Positions 51,193-59,168 of a DNA stretch of 64,000 nucleotides are shown in pieces. The translations under genes and the position numbers were made by a program. The notes under the pieces are model-generated. The model was not told the DNA's origin. It did not search any database and saw only the letters and a program-made list of their open reading frames with translations. Where the stretch lies: assembly GCF_019278565.1 (NCBI RefSeq), contig NZ_CP058988.1:682001-746000 (forward strand), read 5' to 3'. This DNA comes from Cellulophaga sp. HaHa_2_95. GTDB lineage: Bacteria > Bacteroidota > Bacteroidia > Flavobacteriales > Flavobacteriaceae. Numbering within the stretch: position 1 is the stretch's first letter; the number at the start of each line of letters is the position of its first letter.

Positions 51193-52194
51193 TTAATCTA
51201 ATTTATCAGTTAGCTCTTTAAATATTTTCTTGGCATTTTTATCATTGTAAAGCACTTGATAAACAGCATCTAAGATAGGTGTTTTAGATTTCTTTTTTCT
51301 ATCGTTGTTTAGTTTGTAGGCACTTTTTGTTGCGTAGTATCCTTCGGCAACCATTTTCATTTCCATCATGGCACTTTTTACCGTGTAGCCTTTTCCTATC
51401 ATATTCCCAAACATCCTGTTTCTACTAAAAACAGAATAACCGGTTACTAATAAATCGCCCAAATAGGCAGAATTATTAATATTACGTTTCATGCTATGTA
51501 CTCTTTTAATGTAACGTTTCATTTCACGAATAGCATTACTCATAAGGACACTCTGGAAATTATCGCCATATCCTAAGCCATGAGCAATTCCGGCAGCAAT
51601 TGCATAGATGTTTTTTAGCATTGCAGCGTATTCTGTACCTATGATATCATCAGAAATCTTTGTTTTTATGTAATCGCTACTTAAATGTTCTGCTACAATT
51701 TCTGCTTTATGTTTGTCACCACATGCAATGGTCAAGTAAGATAAGCGCTCTAAAGCAACTTCCTCTGCGTGACAAGGACCAGTAATTACTCCAATATTTT
51801 CATAAGGAATAGTGTATTTTTTATGTAAATGCTCTCCAACAATAAGTCCAGTTTCAGGGACAATACCTTTAATTGCAGAAAACAAAGTCTTTCCTTTTAA
51901 AGAAACGGTTAGTTTAGACAGTTCAGCCTCTAAAAAAGCCGAGGGTACTACAAAAATGATAATATCCGCATTACTTACTGCTGTATTAATATCATTAGTT
52001 AATTGTAATTGCGTAGTATCAAACTCTACAGAGCTTAAATAATTAGGATTATGTCCTTGTGTTTCTATATGTTCTATCGCATCCGTATTACGCATAAACC
52101 ATTGTAAGGTGTCTACATTTTCTGTTAACATTTTTACAATTGCAGTTGCCCAACTTCCACCACCCAAAACGGCAAATTTCAAATCTCTATTCAT
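51193..52194 (-). CDS. gpsA: Glycerol-3-phosphate dehydrogenase [NAD(P)+]
   Basis: 333 residues. The N-terminal Rossmann motif VLGGGSWATAIVKML binds NAD(P), ITGPCHAEEV follows the family pattern, and AMLKNIYAIAAGIAHGLGYGDNFQS carries the catalytic lysine region. It reduces dihydroxyacetone phosphate to sn-glycerol 3-phosphate for phospholipid synthesis. It is convergent with pbpC and divergent from the lipoprotein gene. A -7 element TAATTTTG lies about 68 bases upstream on the minus strand. Confidence 0.97.
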   Translation of the reverse strand: MNRDLKFAVLGGGSWATAIVKMLTENVDTLQWFMRNTDAIEHIETQGHNPNYLSSVEFDTTQLQLTNDINTAVSNADIIIFVVPSAFLEAELSKLTVSLKGKTLFSAIKGIVPETGLIVGEHLHKKYTIPYENIGVITGPCHAEEVALERLSYLTIACGDKHKAEIVAEHLSSDYIKTKISDDIIGTEYAAMLKNIYAIAAGIAHGLGYGDNFQSVLMSNAIREMKRYIKRVHSMKRNINNSAYLGDLLVTGYSVFSRNRMFGNMIGKGYTVKSAMMEMKMVAEGYYATKSAYKLNNDRKKKSKTPILDAVYQVLYNDKNAKKIFKELTDKLD

Positions 52195-52261
52195 AATTCA
52201 ATCTTTAAAAAATTAAAGTATTGTCTTTCTCCATGGCTTAATAAAACCCATCTGTCTTTTG

Positions 52262-52269
52262 CAAAATTA
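52262..52269 (-). promoter_or_regulatory. -7 element upstream of gpsA
   Basis: TAATTTTG on the minus strand matches TAnnTTTG, 67 bases before the gpsA ATG. No -33 match at the usual distance. Confidence 0.4.
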
Positions 52270-52318
52270 GTCAAAATCAAGATAATATAAAATGATGATA
52301 ATCAGTCTCCTAATATTT

Positions 52319-52334
52319 TTGGCACGAGAATTGT
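52319..52334 (+). promoter_or_regulatory. Sigma-54-like promoter of the lipoprotein gene
   Basis: TTGGCAC - 5 nt - TTGT closely follows the sigma-54 consensus TTGGCAC-N5-TTGC, with the second half lacking only the final C. It lies 31 bases upstream of the ATG at 52366, the right distance for a leader. No TAnnTTTG promoter is visible in the 171-bp gap on this strand. Confidence 0.5.
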
Positions 52335-52365
52335 TTTATACCTATCAACCATAAAATTTTAGATT

Positions 52366-53286
52366 ATGAAAATAAAATTACTATTCGGATTTGTATTCCT
52401 AGGATTATTAGCTTCTTCATGTTATACAGAAGTTATTGTAGCAGATGATTTTATTGAGGAACCAGTTTTTAACGTAAATCAGGTTTTAGCATCAAAAGAT
52501 TTATGGTACATAGATATTAATGCTACGCAAGGAAATGGCGAAGTGCCATTTTTACAAAGAGCGTTTACAGTTTCTTTTGTTGGTGGTACATTATATGCAA
52601 ATAATAACTTAGTGGGTATTGGTAAATCTGGAAACGGCTTTGGTATAGATGTAGGCGTCTATGATGGCGCTCGTGGTCTTTTAGAAATAGATCACGACCT
52701 AGATGGCTTTTATGATCTAGAAGTTTTTGTAGTGAATAATGCTACCATAGAACTATATCATAGAAGAACAGATACGTCTTATTTCTTAAGAGGATACCAA
52801 CGCAGCAATTTTGATTATGATATGGTGTTCTACGAGAATATTCAGTATTTCTTACAAGAATATGATGCATGGGAAAAAGTATTTACGAGTCAAGCAGGGG
52901 CAATTAACGATTTTGATAATGAGCATTTCTTACAATTTTTATCAGGAGACAATGGTGATTTTTTTAGATCATCTATAGATGGGCCAGGAACTAGTGTTGG
53001 TAATTTACAATGGGATTTCGAAGGGGATTATCAAGTATATGATATAGCAAATGATGACTCTTTAAAAGCATTAACCTTAAGCTATGATTTTATAGGTGAT
53101 GATTATTTTGAATTATATGTGATTAATGATGGTACTATAGAATTGTATCATCCAGATAGCGGGACTTCTTATGAATTTAAAGGACGTGGATATATACAAT
53201 ACTTAAAATCGGAGGATGCTGCCAATGCCAAAAAGAGGGTAAAAGTTTCTAATCCTACAATGAAGGTAGCAAGACAGAAAAAATAG
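52366..53286 (+). CDS. Lipoprotein with an internal duplication
   Basis: 306 residues. The lipobox (LLASSC, Cys19) gives a Bacteroidota-type lipoprotein. Two related halves are visible: LLEIDHDLDGFYDLEVFVVNNATIELYHRRTDTSYFLRGY (about 105-145) and LTLSYDFIGDDYFELYVINDGTIELYHPDSGTSYEFKGRGY (about 238-278), so a beta-rich unit has been duplicated. The C-terminus is basic (KKRVKVSNPTMKVARQKK). Similar flavobacterial proteins are sometimes mislabelled as nicotinic acid mononucleotide adenylyltransferase; I see no such motif. Function unknown. A terminator follows. Confidence 0.8.
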   Translation: MKIKLLFGFVFLGLLASSCYTEVIVADDFIEEPVFNVNQVLASKDLWYIDINATQGNGEVPFLQRAFTVSFVGGTLYANNNLVGIGKSGNGFGIDVGVYDGARGLLEIDHDLDGFYDLEVFVVNNATIELYHRRTDTSYFLRGYQRSNFDYDMVFYENIQYFLQEYDAWEKVFTSQAGAINDFDNEHFLQFLSGDNGDFFRSSIDGPGTSVGNLQWDFEGDYQVYDIANDDSLKALTLSYDFIGDDYFELYVINDGTIELYHPDSGTSYEFKGRGYIQYLKSEDAANAKKRVKVSNPTMKVARQKK

Positions 53287-53312
53287 AAGAATTTTTAGTT
53301 GGTAGGTTGTTT

Positions 53313-53350
53313 AAACCGCTGTGAGAGTAAGCTCTTGCGGCGGTTTTTTA
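53313..53350 (+). terminator. Terminator after the duplicated lipoprotein gene
   Basis: AAACCGC and GCGGTTT enclose an inner GAGAG/CTCTT helix, followed by TTTTTT. It starts 27 bases after the stop. Confidence 0.8.
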
Positions 53351-53435
53351 ATATAAAATTTTTAATTCTATTTAAGAATTGATAAAAAGCAAAGGGCTAA
53401 TCTGTTAATTATGTTATAATTAGTGGTAGGTGGTA

Positions 53436-53462
53436 TTGCGCAGTTGAAAAGTGGTACTTTTG
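53436..53462 (+). promoter_or_regulatory. Promoter that fixes the start of the SulP gene
   Basis: TTG at 53436-53438, a 16-nt spacer and TACTTTTG at 53455-53462 form a Bacteroidota-type promoter (spacing slightly short). It lies inside the longer GTG-started frame that begins at 53423, so the ATG at 53489, about 26 bases downstream, is the true start. Confidence 0.62.
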
Positions 53463-53488
53463 CAACTTCAAAAAAATTAGTACAAGAA

Positions 53489-55117
53489 ATGAATTTTATC
53501 AAAAAACTTACTTCCAATCCTAAAAACGATTTTTTCGCAGGAGTTACGGTCTCCCTAGCGATGATTCCTGAGGTAGTTGCTTTTGCTTTTGTGGCAAACA
53601 TAGACCCCTTAGTTGCCTTGTCTGGTGCATTTATTATTGGATTAATTACGGCCATATTTGGGGGTAGACCAGGATTAATTTCTGGAGCCGCAGGTGCTGT
53701 AGCTGTAATTTTTGTAAACTTAATTAAAGAAGGTCATGTAAGAGGTTTAGAATTTGATATTCCGGTGGAAAACATGGGCTACTATTATTTGTTAGGAGCC
53801 GTTATTTTAATGGGGTTAATTCAAATATTCGCTGGGGTTTTAAAACTAGGCCGTTTTGTACGCTTAATTCCGCATTCTGTAATGATGGGATTTGTAAACG
53901 GTTTAGCTATTGTAATATTCATGGCTCAAGTAAAAATGTTTAGCCATAAAGTGCCTAATACAGATCCTGATGCTGTTGAGAAGTATATGAGTGTATTTAT
54001 GCATGGCCCTGAATTATTTTTAATGATTGGGTTGGTGTTATTTACGATGGCTATCATTCATTTTTTACCAAAGCTTACCACGAAAATTCCTGCTGCGTTA
54101 ACCGCTATTTTGATTACTACATTTGGAGTTATTCTTTTAGATTTAGATGTGACTACAGTAGGATCTTATATTAGAGAAGGTGGTGGCGATGGTTTGAGTG
54201 GTGAATTTCCAACACCAAATAGAGAATTGTGGCAATTGTTGCCTTTCAATTTAGATACGTTTACGTTTATCTTGCCTTACGCTTTCTTAGCAGCTAGTGT
54301 AGGATTAATTGAAAGTTTAATGACCTTAAATTTAGTAGATGAATTAACTGATAGCCGCGGTAGAGGTAACAAAGAATGTGTTGCACAGGGAATGGGTAAC
54401 ATTGCTAGTGGTTTACTAGGAGGTACTGGTGGTTGTGGTATGATTGGCCAAACGGTAATTAATATAAATGCTAAAGGTCGTGGTCGTTTATCAGGTATTG
54501 TAATGGCCTTAACCTTACTTTCATTTATTTTATTTGCAGATACCTATATAGAGCAAGTTCCAATAGCTGCATTAATTGGGGTGATGTTCATGATGGTAAT
54601 AGAAACTTTTGCATGGTCTAGTTTTAGAATCTTGAAGAAAATACCTAGATCAGATGCTTTTGTATTAATAGCAGTATCAGCAATCACTGTATTTTTCGAT
54701 TTAGCAATAGCGGTATTCATTGGTGTTATTATATCAGCTCTTGCGTTTTCTTGGGAAAATGCTAAGCGAATTAGGGCAAGAAAAAGTACGGATGAAAACG
54801 GAGTTAAAACCTATGAAATATTTGGTCCGTTGTTCTTTGGTTCTACCACTGGTTTTACAGAAAAATTTGACGTTGCCAATGACCCTGAAGAGGTTGTTAT
54901 AGATTTTAAAGACAGTCGTATTGCAGATATGTCTGGGATTGAAGCGATCAATAAACTTTCAGAACGCTATAAGAATGCAGGCAAGAAACTGCACTTAAAA
55001 CACTTGAGTAAGGATTGTATTAAATTATTAGCTACAGCAGATGATATTGTTGATGTGAATGTTTTAGAAGACCCTAAATATAAAGTTGTTGCAGATGGTT
55101 TTAATTATGATGATTAA
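53489..55117 (+). CDS. SulP-family anion transporter
   Basis: 542 residues from the ATG at 53489 (MNFIKKLTSNPKNDFFAGVTVSLAMIPEVVAFAFVANIDP), a typical SulP N-terminus. Twelve or so membrane segments are followed by a STAS domain (about 430-542; EEVVIDFKDSRIADMSGIEAINKLSERYKNAGKKLHLKHLSKDCIKLL). The substrate may be sulfate, bicarbonate or another anion. Unlike the SulP gene at 17556 it has no carbonic anhydrase neighbour. The motif GGTGGCGMIGQTVINI marks a bacterial SulP subgroup in which I recall both sulfate and bicarbonate proteins. Confidence 0.88.
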   Translation: MNFIKKLTSNPKNDFFAGVTVSLAMIPEVVAFAFVANIDPLVALSGAFIIGLITAIFGGRPGLISGAAGAVAVIFVNLIKEGHVRGLEFDIPVENMGYYYLLGAVILMGLIQIFAGVLKLGRFVRLIPHSVMMGFVNGLAIVIFMAQVKMFSHKVPNTDPDAVEKYMSVFMHGPELFLMIGLVLFTMAIIHFLPKLTTKIPAALTAILITTFGVILLDLDVTTVGSYIREGGGDGLSGEFPTPNRELWQLLPFNLDTFTFILPYAFLAASVGLIESLMTLNLVDELTDSRGRGNKECVAQGMGNIASGLLGGTGGCGMIGQTVININAKGRGRLSGIVMALTLLSFILFADTYIEQVPIAALIGVMFMMVIETFAWSSFRILKKIPRSDAFVLIAVSAITVFFDLAIAVFIGVIISALAFSWENAKRIRARKSTDENGVKTYEIFGPLFFGSTTGFTEKFDVANDPEEVVIDFKDSRIADMSGIEAINKLSERYKNAGKKLHLKHLSKDCIKLLATADDIVDVNVLEDPKYKVVADGFNYDD

Positions 55118-55124
55118 ATAAAGA

Positions 55125-55937
55125 TTACCAAAACTTATAAAAATGATGTAGTGGGCCATGCCCTTTTCCAAGGGTATGGTCTGTACTGTGTATAATCGCT
55201 TGTTCTAAATATAACTTACCTTCTTTTACCGCCTCTTCTAGAGAATTTCCCTTGGCTAAATAAGTAGCAATAGCAGCAGAAAGCGTGCACCCAGTGCCAT
55301 GCGTATTTTGAGTTATTACTTTCTTAGATGGTAGTTCAATCAAGGTATTGTTCTCATTATTATACAGTACATCTATAAGAAAATTGTGATTTAAATGCCC
55401 AGCTTTTAATAATACTGAGGTCTTGTAAAACTTCCCTAGTTTTTTGGCTAATTCCTTTAAATCAGAAGTTTCTGTAATGGTTGTGTTGAGTAGTAATGCA
55501 CATTCTGGAATGTTGGGGGTAATTAGTTTAGCAAGAGGTAATAGATTGCTTTTTAATGCGGTAATAGCATCCATTCTTAAAAGTGTATCTCCTGAGGTGG
55601 CTACCATTACTGGGTCTACGACAATATTTGGTGTTTGGTATTTAGTTAGAGCATCAACTACCGTGTGTATTGTTTCTGCATTGTGCAACATGCCAATCTT
55701 AACAGCATCCGTTCCAATATCATCTAGAACAGCTTCAATCTGACTTTTTAAATGTTTTGCGGGAATTGGGTGAATGTCAAAAACACCCAAGGTATTTTGC
55801 GCGGTAAGTGCCGTAATTGCTGTGGTTCCATAGCCTCCGCAAGCGCTTATGGTTTTTAAGTCAGCCTGTATGCCGGCTCCAGCTCCAGAGTCGCTACCAG
55901 CAATAGCCAATACGGTTTTAAATTTTTTCACAGCCAT
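55125..55937 (-). CDS. thiD: Hydroxymethylpyrimidine/phosphomethylpyrimidine kinase
   Basis: 270 residues. The N-terminal TVLAIAGSDSGAGAGIQADLKTISACGGYGTTAITALTAQNTLGV is the ThiD signature, and the C-terminal NTHGTGCTLSAAIA carries the GTGC anion hole and catalytic Asp/Thr/Gly context of the ribokinase fold. It phosphorylates HMP and HMP-P in thiamine synthesis. A TPP riboswitch (56006-56083) lies 69 bases upstream, so thiamine pyrophosphate should shut it down. No other thi gene is in the window. Confidence 0.97.
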   Translation of the reverse strand: MAVKKFKTVLAIAGSDSGAGAGIQADLKTISACGGYGTTAITALTAQNTLGVFDIHPIPAKHLKSQIEAVLDDIGTDAVKIGMLHNAETIHTVVDALTKYQTPNIVVDPVMVATSGDTLLRMDAITALKSNLLPLAKLITPNIPECALLLNTTITETSDLKELAKKLGKFYKTSVLLKAGHLNHNFLIDVLYNNENNTLIELPSKKVITQNTHGTGCTLSAAIATYLAKGNSLEEAVKEGKLYLEQAIIHSTDHTLGKGHGPLHHFYKFW

Positions 55938-56005
55938 TTTGTGCTAAACTAAAGTCACAAAAGGAGCGGCTGCATAAATAACACGTATGTTGTTATTAAG
56001 CAATA
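55938..56005 (-). other. Expression platform between the TPP riboswitch and thiD
   Basis: AATAACA (55977-55983) / TGTTATT (55991-55997) with a 7-nt centre is a hairpin that could compete with the riboswitch 3' strand. It is not followed by a T-run, so control of translation or anti-termination seems more likely than simple termination. Confidence 0.4.
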
Positions 56006-56083
56006 CTCGTTTCCCTTCGTTGCAATTAAACAAATCAGGTTCAAAGGGTAGTTTCTCAGCCCATAAAGAGCACCCCTAACGAA
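56006..56083 (-). ncRNA. TPP (THI box) riboswitch upstream of thiD
   Basis: On the minus strand the conserved THI elements occur in order: GGGGTGCT, GGCTGAGAA, ACCCTTTGAACCTGAT and GGGAA. The outer P1 helix can pair TTCGTT at the 5' end with AACGAG at the 3' end (plus 56078-56083 and 56006-56011). The short variant has no large P3 extension. It should sense thiamine pyrophosphate and control thiD. A near -7 element TACATTTA lies just upstream at 56096-56103. Confidence 0.95.
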
Positions 56084-56104
56084 CACGTAAAGCTAAATGT
56101 ACTA

Positions 56105-56584
56105 TTACAAAGTTCTTAGATACTCGGCAATGGCTCTTGTATCTTCGTCAGACAAATTACTATCTAACATGATAGCATTGTTGTATTCTTTAAGTAAAGC
56201 TTTTGCTATAGGATCTTCTTTGATCATTTGTGTTGGGTTGCTAATCATATTCATTACCCAAGAAGCATTTCTTCTTTCGTAAACACCAGATAAGGCAGGT
56301 CCAATTAAACGTTGATTGGGCATATGGCAAGCCGTACAAACTCCGTTGTATTTCGCTTCGCCTTTCGCTGCTAATTCAGTATCTATATCTTCAGGGAATG
56401 AAATGCCTTTAAAAGGGCCAATACCTTCATTATCCATATCTACAGGAACCCCTGCATTGGTTTCTTCAGCTTTCTTTTCTGTTTTAGTACGGTTCATTTC
56501 AAAACCATCTTTTTTCTCTTCCTTTTTCTCACCGCAACTAGCTAATAGGACTGCTAATGCTAAAACACCAACTATTTTTTTCAT
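56105..56584 (-). CDS. c-type cytochrome lipoprotein
   Basis: 159 residues. The lipobox LLASC gives an acylated Cys17; a lysine- and glutamate-rich linker (18-45) follows, then a single cytochrome c domain with CTACH (Cys83, Cys86, His87) and PALSGVYERR. Met in the C-terminal half (TQMI or IM) can be the sixth ligand. It probably carries electrons on the periplasmic side of the outer or inner membrane. The next gene on this strand is thiD, but the riboswitch leader lies between them, so they are unlinked in control. Confidence 0.9.
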   Translation of the reverse strand: MKKIVGVLALAVLLASCGEKKEEKKDGFEMNRTKTEKKAEETNAGVPVDMDNEGIGPFKGISFPEDIDTELAAKGEAKYNGVCTACHMPNQRLIGPALSGVYERRNASWVMNMISNPTQMIKEDPIAKALLKEYNNAIMLDSNLSDEDTRAIAEYLRTL

Positions 56585-56633
56585 TTTTAAACAGAGTTAA
56601 TTAATGTACTAAGATAAGTATTCTAATTATTTA

Positions 56634-57593
56634 TTAGAGTTCATTCAAAAAATTTAAACATCTTTTCTCTGTGTAGGTGGTATTTTTAACGCCATAAAAG
56701 CCTACGTGGCCGCCAAAGTTTGGGGTTTCAAGAAATAGCTTTTCATTATTTTCTGCTTCGGCGTATGGGTAGCATTCCGGTCCTAAAAAAGAGTCGTTCT
56801 TGCTATTAATAATCAAGGTTGGTGTATTAATATTTGGCAGAAATTGTAGGCAGCTAGATTGGGTATAGTAATCTATTGCATCCGTAAAACCATGCGCTCT
56901 ACTGGTGTAGATATCATCAAAGTCTTTGAGTGTTTTGATGCTGTTAATATCTTGGTCTGATATTTTATCAGGAAAAAGTTTTTGTTTTGATCGTAATTTT
57001 TCTACCAAATGTTTTTTAAATCTAGCCGCATATATGGCATTTTTTGGACGCAACAATTGCTTTAAGGAGCTATGAAGATCGCAAGGAACAGAAACCGCTA
57101 CGGCACCTTTTATTTCATTAGGAATTACCCGTTCTTCTCCTAGGTATTTCAAAGTTAAATTTCCACCGAGACTAAAGCCCTTGATGAAAATTTCTGTATA
57201 TGATTTATTCTTCAATAGATGATTAATAACGGCTTCTAAATCTTCTGTGGCCCCAGAATGGTATGATCTAAATAAATCATTTGGGACACCGCTACAGCTT
57301 CTTAAGTTAATAGCGCAAGCATCATAACCATTTTGATTAAAAACTTTTGCGCTACCTGTGATATACGGCCGCTGAGCACTGCCTTCTAAACCATGAATTA
57401 GAATAATAACTTTATTTGATGTTTCTGCAGCAAAGCTCCAGTCAAGATCTAGAAAATCTGTATCAGATAAAATAATCCGTTCTCGTTCTTGTACAACACC
57501 ATCTATTTTTCTAAAAACACCAGAATAAATGGTAGATAAATGTCCGTTCTTAAATAAGATTGGAGGGTTGTAGTTAGAGGCTACTAAGGGCAT
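56634..57593 (-). CDS. Alpha/beta hydrolase, YheT-like
   Basis: 319 residues. LIHGLEGSAQRPYI forms the oxyanion loop, and FIKGFSLGGNLTLKYLG carries the nucleophile Ser in G-x-S-x-G; a later Asp and His complete the fold (NTPTLIINSKNDSF; GGHVGF). YheT/EMB8-type esterases have unclear natural substrates. The stop of the upstream nitronate gene precedes its start by 6 bases, so both are in one operon. Confidence 0.9.
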   Translation of the reverse strand: MPLVASNYNPPILFKNGHLSTIYSGVFRKIDGVVQERERIILSDTDFLDLDWSFAAETSNKVIILIHGLEGSAQRPYITGSAKVFNQNGYDACAINLRSCSGVPNDLFRSYHSGATEDLEAVINHLLKNKSYTEIFIKGFSLGGNLTLKYLGEERVIPNEIKGAVAVSVPCDLHSSLKQLLRPKNAIYAARFKKHLVEKLRSKQKLFPDKISDQDINSIKTLKDFDDIYTSRAHGFTDAIDYYTQSSCLQFLPNINTPTLIINSKNDSFLGPECYPYAEAENNEKLFLETPNFGGHVGFYGVKNTTYTEKRCLNFLNEL

Positions 57594-57599
57594 ATTTCT

Positions 57600-58574
57600 T
57601 TATTTCGGATATACTTCTAGAACTTTAATTTGTTCTTCGATAGCAGATTTAAATTCGGTTTTAAGTTTTGAAACTAAATCGGCTACAGGTTCAATATCAT
57701 CAATCATGGCAACTCCTTGTCCCGCAGACCATATTGTTTTCCATGCCTTAGCTTCTGTGTCTAATTCCTTTCCAAAATCAATTTTCACATCTTTCTTTAA
57801 ATCTTCTTCTGTAATCCCAGCGGCTTTTAAACTTGCGCCTAAAAAGTTAGCGTGTACACCAGAAATAGATGCGGTATAAACCACATCACTGGCACCAGCA
57901 TCAATAATCATTTTTCGGTATTCATCCGTAGCTTTGCTTTCTGTAGTGTTGATAAAACGGGTACCCATATAGGCTAAATCTGCTCCCATTTGTAGGGCTG
58001 ATGCAACATCTCTACCCGTACTAATACACCCAGAAAGTAAAATGGTTTTGTGAAAAAACTTCTTTATTTCCGCAACTAAAGTCATTGGATTAATAGTTCC
58101 TGCATGGCCACCTGCCCCAGCAGACACAAGGATTAAACCGTCTACACCAGCTTCTGCTGCTTTTTCGGCATGTCTCTTTTTGATAATATCATGAAAGACA
58201 ATTCCGCCATAACTATGAATAGCATCTACAACCTGCGATACAGCTCCTAAGGAAGTTATAATTAATGGAACTTTGTGTTTTACACATAATTTAACGTCTG
58301 CCTCTAATCTTGGATTGGTTGGGTGTACGATAAGATTTACACCAAACGGAGCAGCTTTTTTACCTGTTTCTTTTTCAAAATCCGCCAAAGAAGTCTTTAT
58401 TTCTATTAGCCACGCTTCAAATCCTTCACTAGTTCTTTGATTTAATGCAGGAAAAGTACCAACAACACCATTTTTACAACATTCGATGACTAATTGCGGT
58501 CCAGATATTAAAAACATTGGTGCTGCAACAATTGGTAACGATAAATTTTTGATGAACGACGGCTTTTGATCCAT
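57600..58574 (-). CDS. Nitronate monooxygenase (2-nitropropane dioxygenase family)
   Basis: 324 residues from the ATG at 58574 (MDQKPSFIKNLSLPIVAAPMFLISGPQ). The longer frame to 58679 reads through a promoter element and a palindrome and is rejected. TIM-barrel FMN-binding signatures include ILVSAGAGGHAGT and LQMGADLAYMGTRFINT. Members oxidise nitronates or act as related FMN-dependent reductases; the true substrate is unknown. It precedes the hydrolase gene, and is divergent from the thioesterase gene. Confidence 0.88.
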   Translation of the reverse strand: MDQKPSFIKNLSLPIVAAPMFLISGPQLVIECCKNGVVGTFPALNQRTSEGFEAWLIEIKTSLADFEKETGKKAAPFGVNLIVHPTNPRLEADVKLCVKHKVPLIITSLGAVSQVVDAIHSYGGIVFHDIIKKRHAEKAAEAGVDGLILVSAGAGGHAGTINPMTLVAEIKKFFHKTILLSGCISTGRDVASALQMGADLAYMGTRFINTTESKATDEYRKMIIDAGASDVVYTASISGVHANFLGASLKAAGITEEDLKKDVKIDFGKELDTEAKAWKTIWSAGQGVAMIDDIEPVADLVSKLKTEFKSAIEEQIKVLEVYPK

Positions 58575-58637
58575 AAGATTAGATTTTGATACTATAAAAA
58601 TACTACAATTTTTTAGGAATATTTTTCCTTGATTTAT

Positions 58638-58645
58638 CAAAACTA
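58638..58645 (-). promoter_or_regulatory. -7 element of the nitronate monooxygenase gene
   Basis: TAGTTTTG on the minus strand matches TAnnTTTG, 63 bases before the ATG at 58574. It supports that start over 58679. Confidence 0.5.
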
Positions 58646-58662
58646 TGGTATTTTTACGATTA

Positions 58663-58676
58663 TTATGCATGCATAA
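58663..58676. promoter_or_regulatory. 14-bp perfect palindrome in a divergent gap
   Basis: TTATGCATGCATAA is a perfect palindrome, ending 15 bases before the thioesterase ATG and near the nitronate monooxygenase -7 element. It could be a shared operator; no regulator gene is nearby. Confidence 0.45.
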
Positions 58677-58691
58677 CATAAAAATTACAGG

Positions 58692-59168
58692 ATGTATTTA
58701 AAAGATTTTGAAATTAGATGGAGTGATGTAGATGCTAATAGGCACCTTGCAAACTCGGCATATTTAAATTTTATGAGTCACACACGTATGGCTTATTTGA
58801 TGGAATTAGGTTTTACACACCAAACAATGGCAGCGCATGAAATTGGCCCCGTTGTGTTCTATGAGCATATTTATTATTTTAAAGAAGCTTTCTTGGGTAA
58901 GCCTGTAAAAGTGTCTATGGAAGTAGTAGGGATGAGTGAAGACGGGAAGTTTTTTGAATTTCACCATAATTTTTACGATAATAAGGGAAGAAATTTTGCG
59001 CATTGCGAGATGATGGGAGCTTGGATAGATTTAAAAACAAGAAGCTTAACCGGACTTACTGATGATTTTCTAACGGCTTTTAATAAGGCAGATAAGCCGG
59101 ATAATTTCAGAGTGCTATCTAAGGAAGATACTCGTAAATTTGTAAAAGTACCTAAAGACTTGGTTTAG
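58692..59168 (+). CDS. Acyl-CoA thioesterase-like hotdog protein
   Basis: 158 residues. The hotdog-fold signature RWSDVDANRHLANSAYLNFMSHTRMAYLMELGF is that of 4-hydroxybenzoyl-CoA/acyl-CoA thioesterases, with the conserved Asp near the start of the long helix. It cleaves acyl-CoA or acyl-ACP; the chain length is not known. Its end overlaps the convergent EamA gene by 17 bases (59152-59168), so one transcript could interfere with the other. Confidence 0.9.
   Translation: MYLKDFEIRWSDVDANRHLANSAYLNFMSHTRMAYLMELGFTHQTMAAHEIGPVVFYEHIYYFKEAFLGKPVKVSMEVVGMSEDGKFFEFHHNFYDNKGRNFAHCEMMGAWIDLKTRSLTGLTDDFLTAFNKADKPDNFRVLSKEDTRKFVKVPKDLV

Noticed and set aside
53423..53488. GTG-started extension of the SulP gene
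   Set aside because: It covers a TTG-16-TACTTTTG promoter; the ATG at 53489 gives a typical SulP N-terminus.
58575..58679. Longer N-terminus for the nitronate monooxygenase
   Set aside because: It would span a -7 element and the 14-bp palindrome; the ATG at 58574 matches the usual family start.
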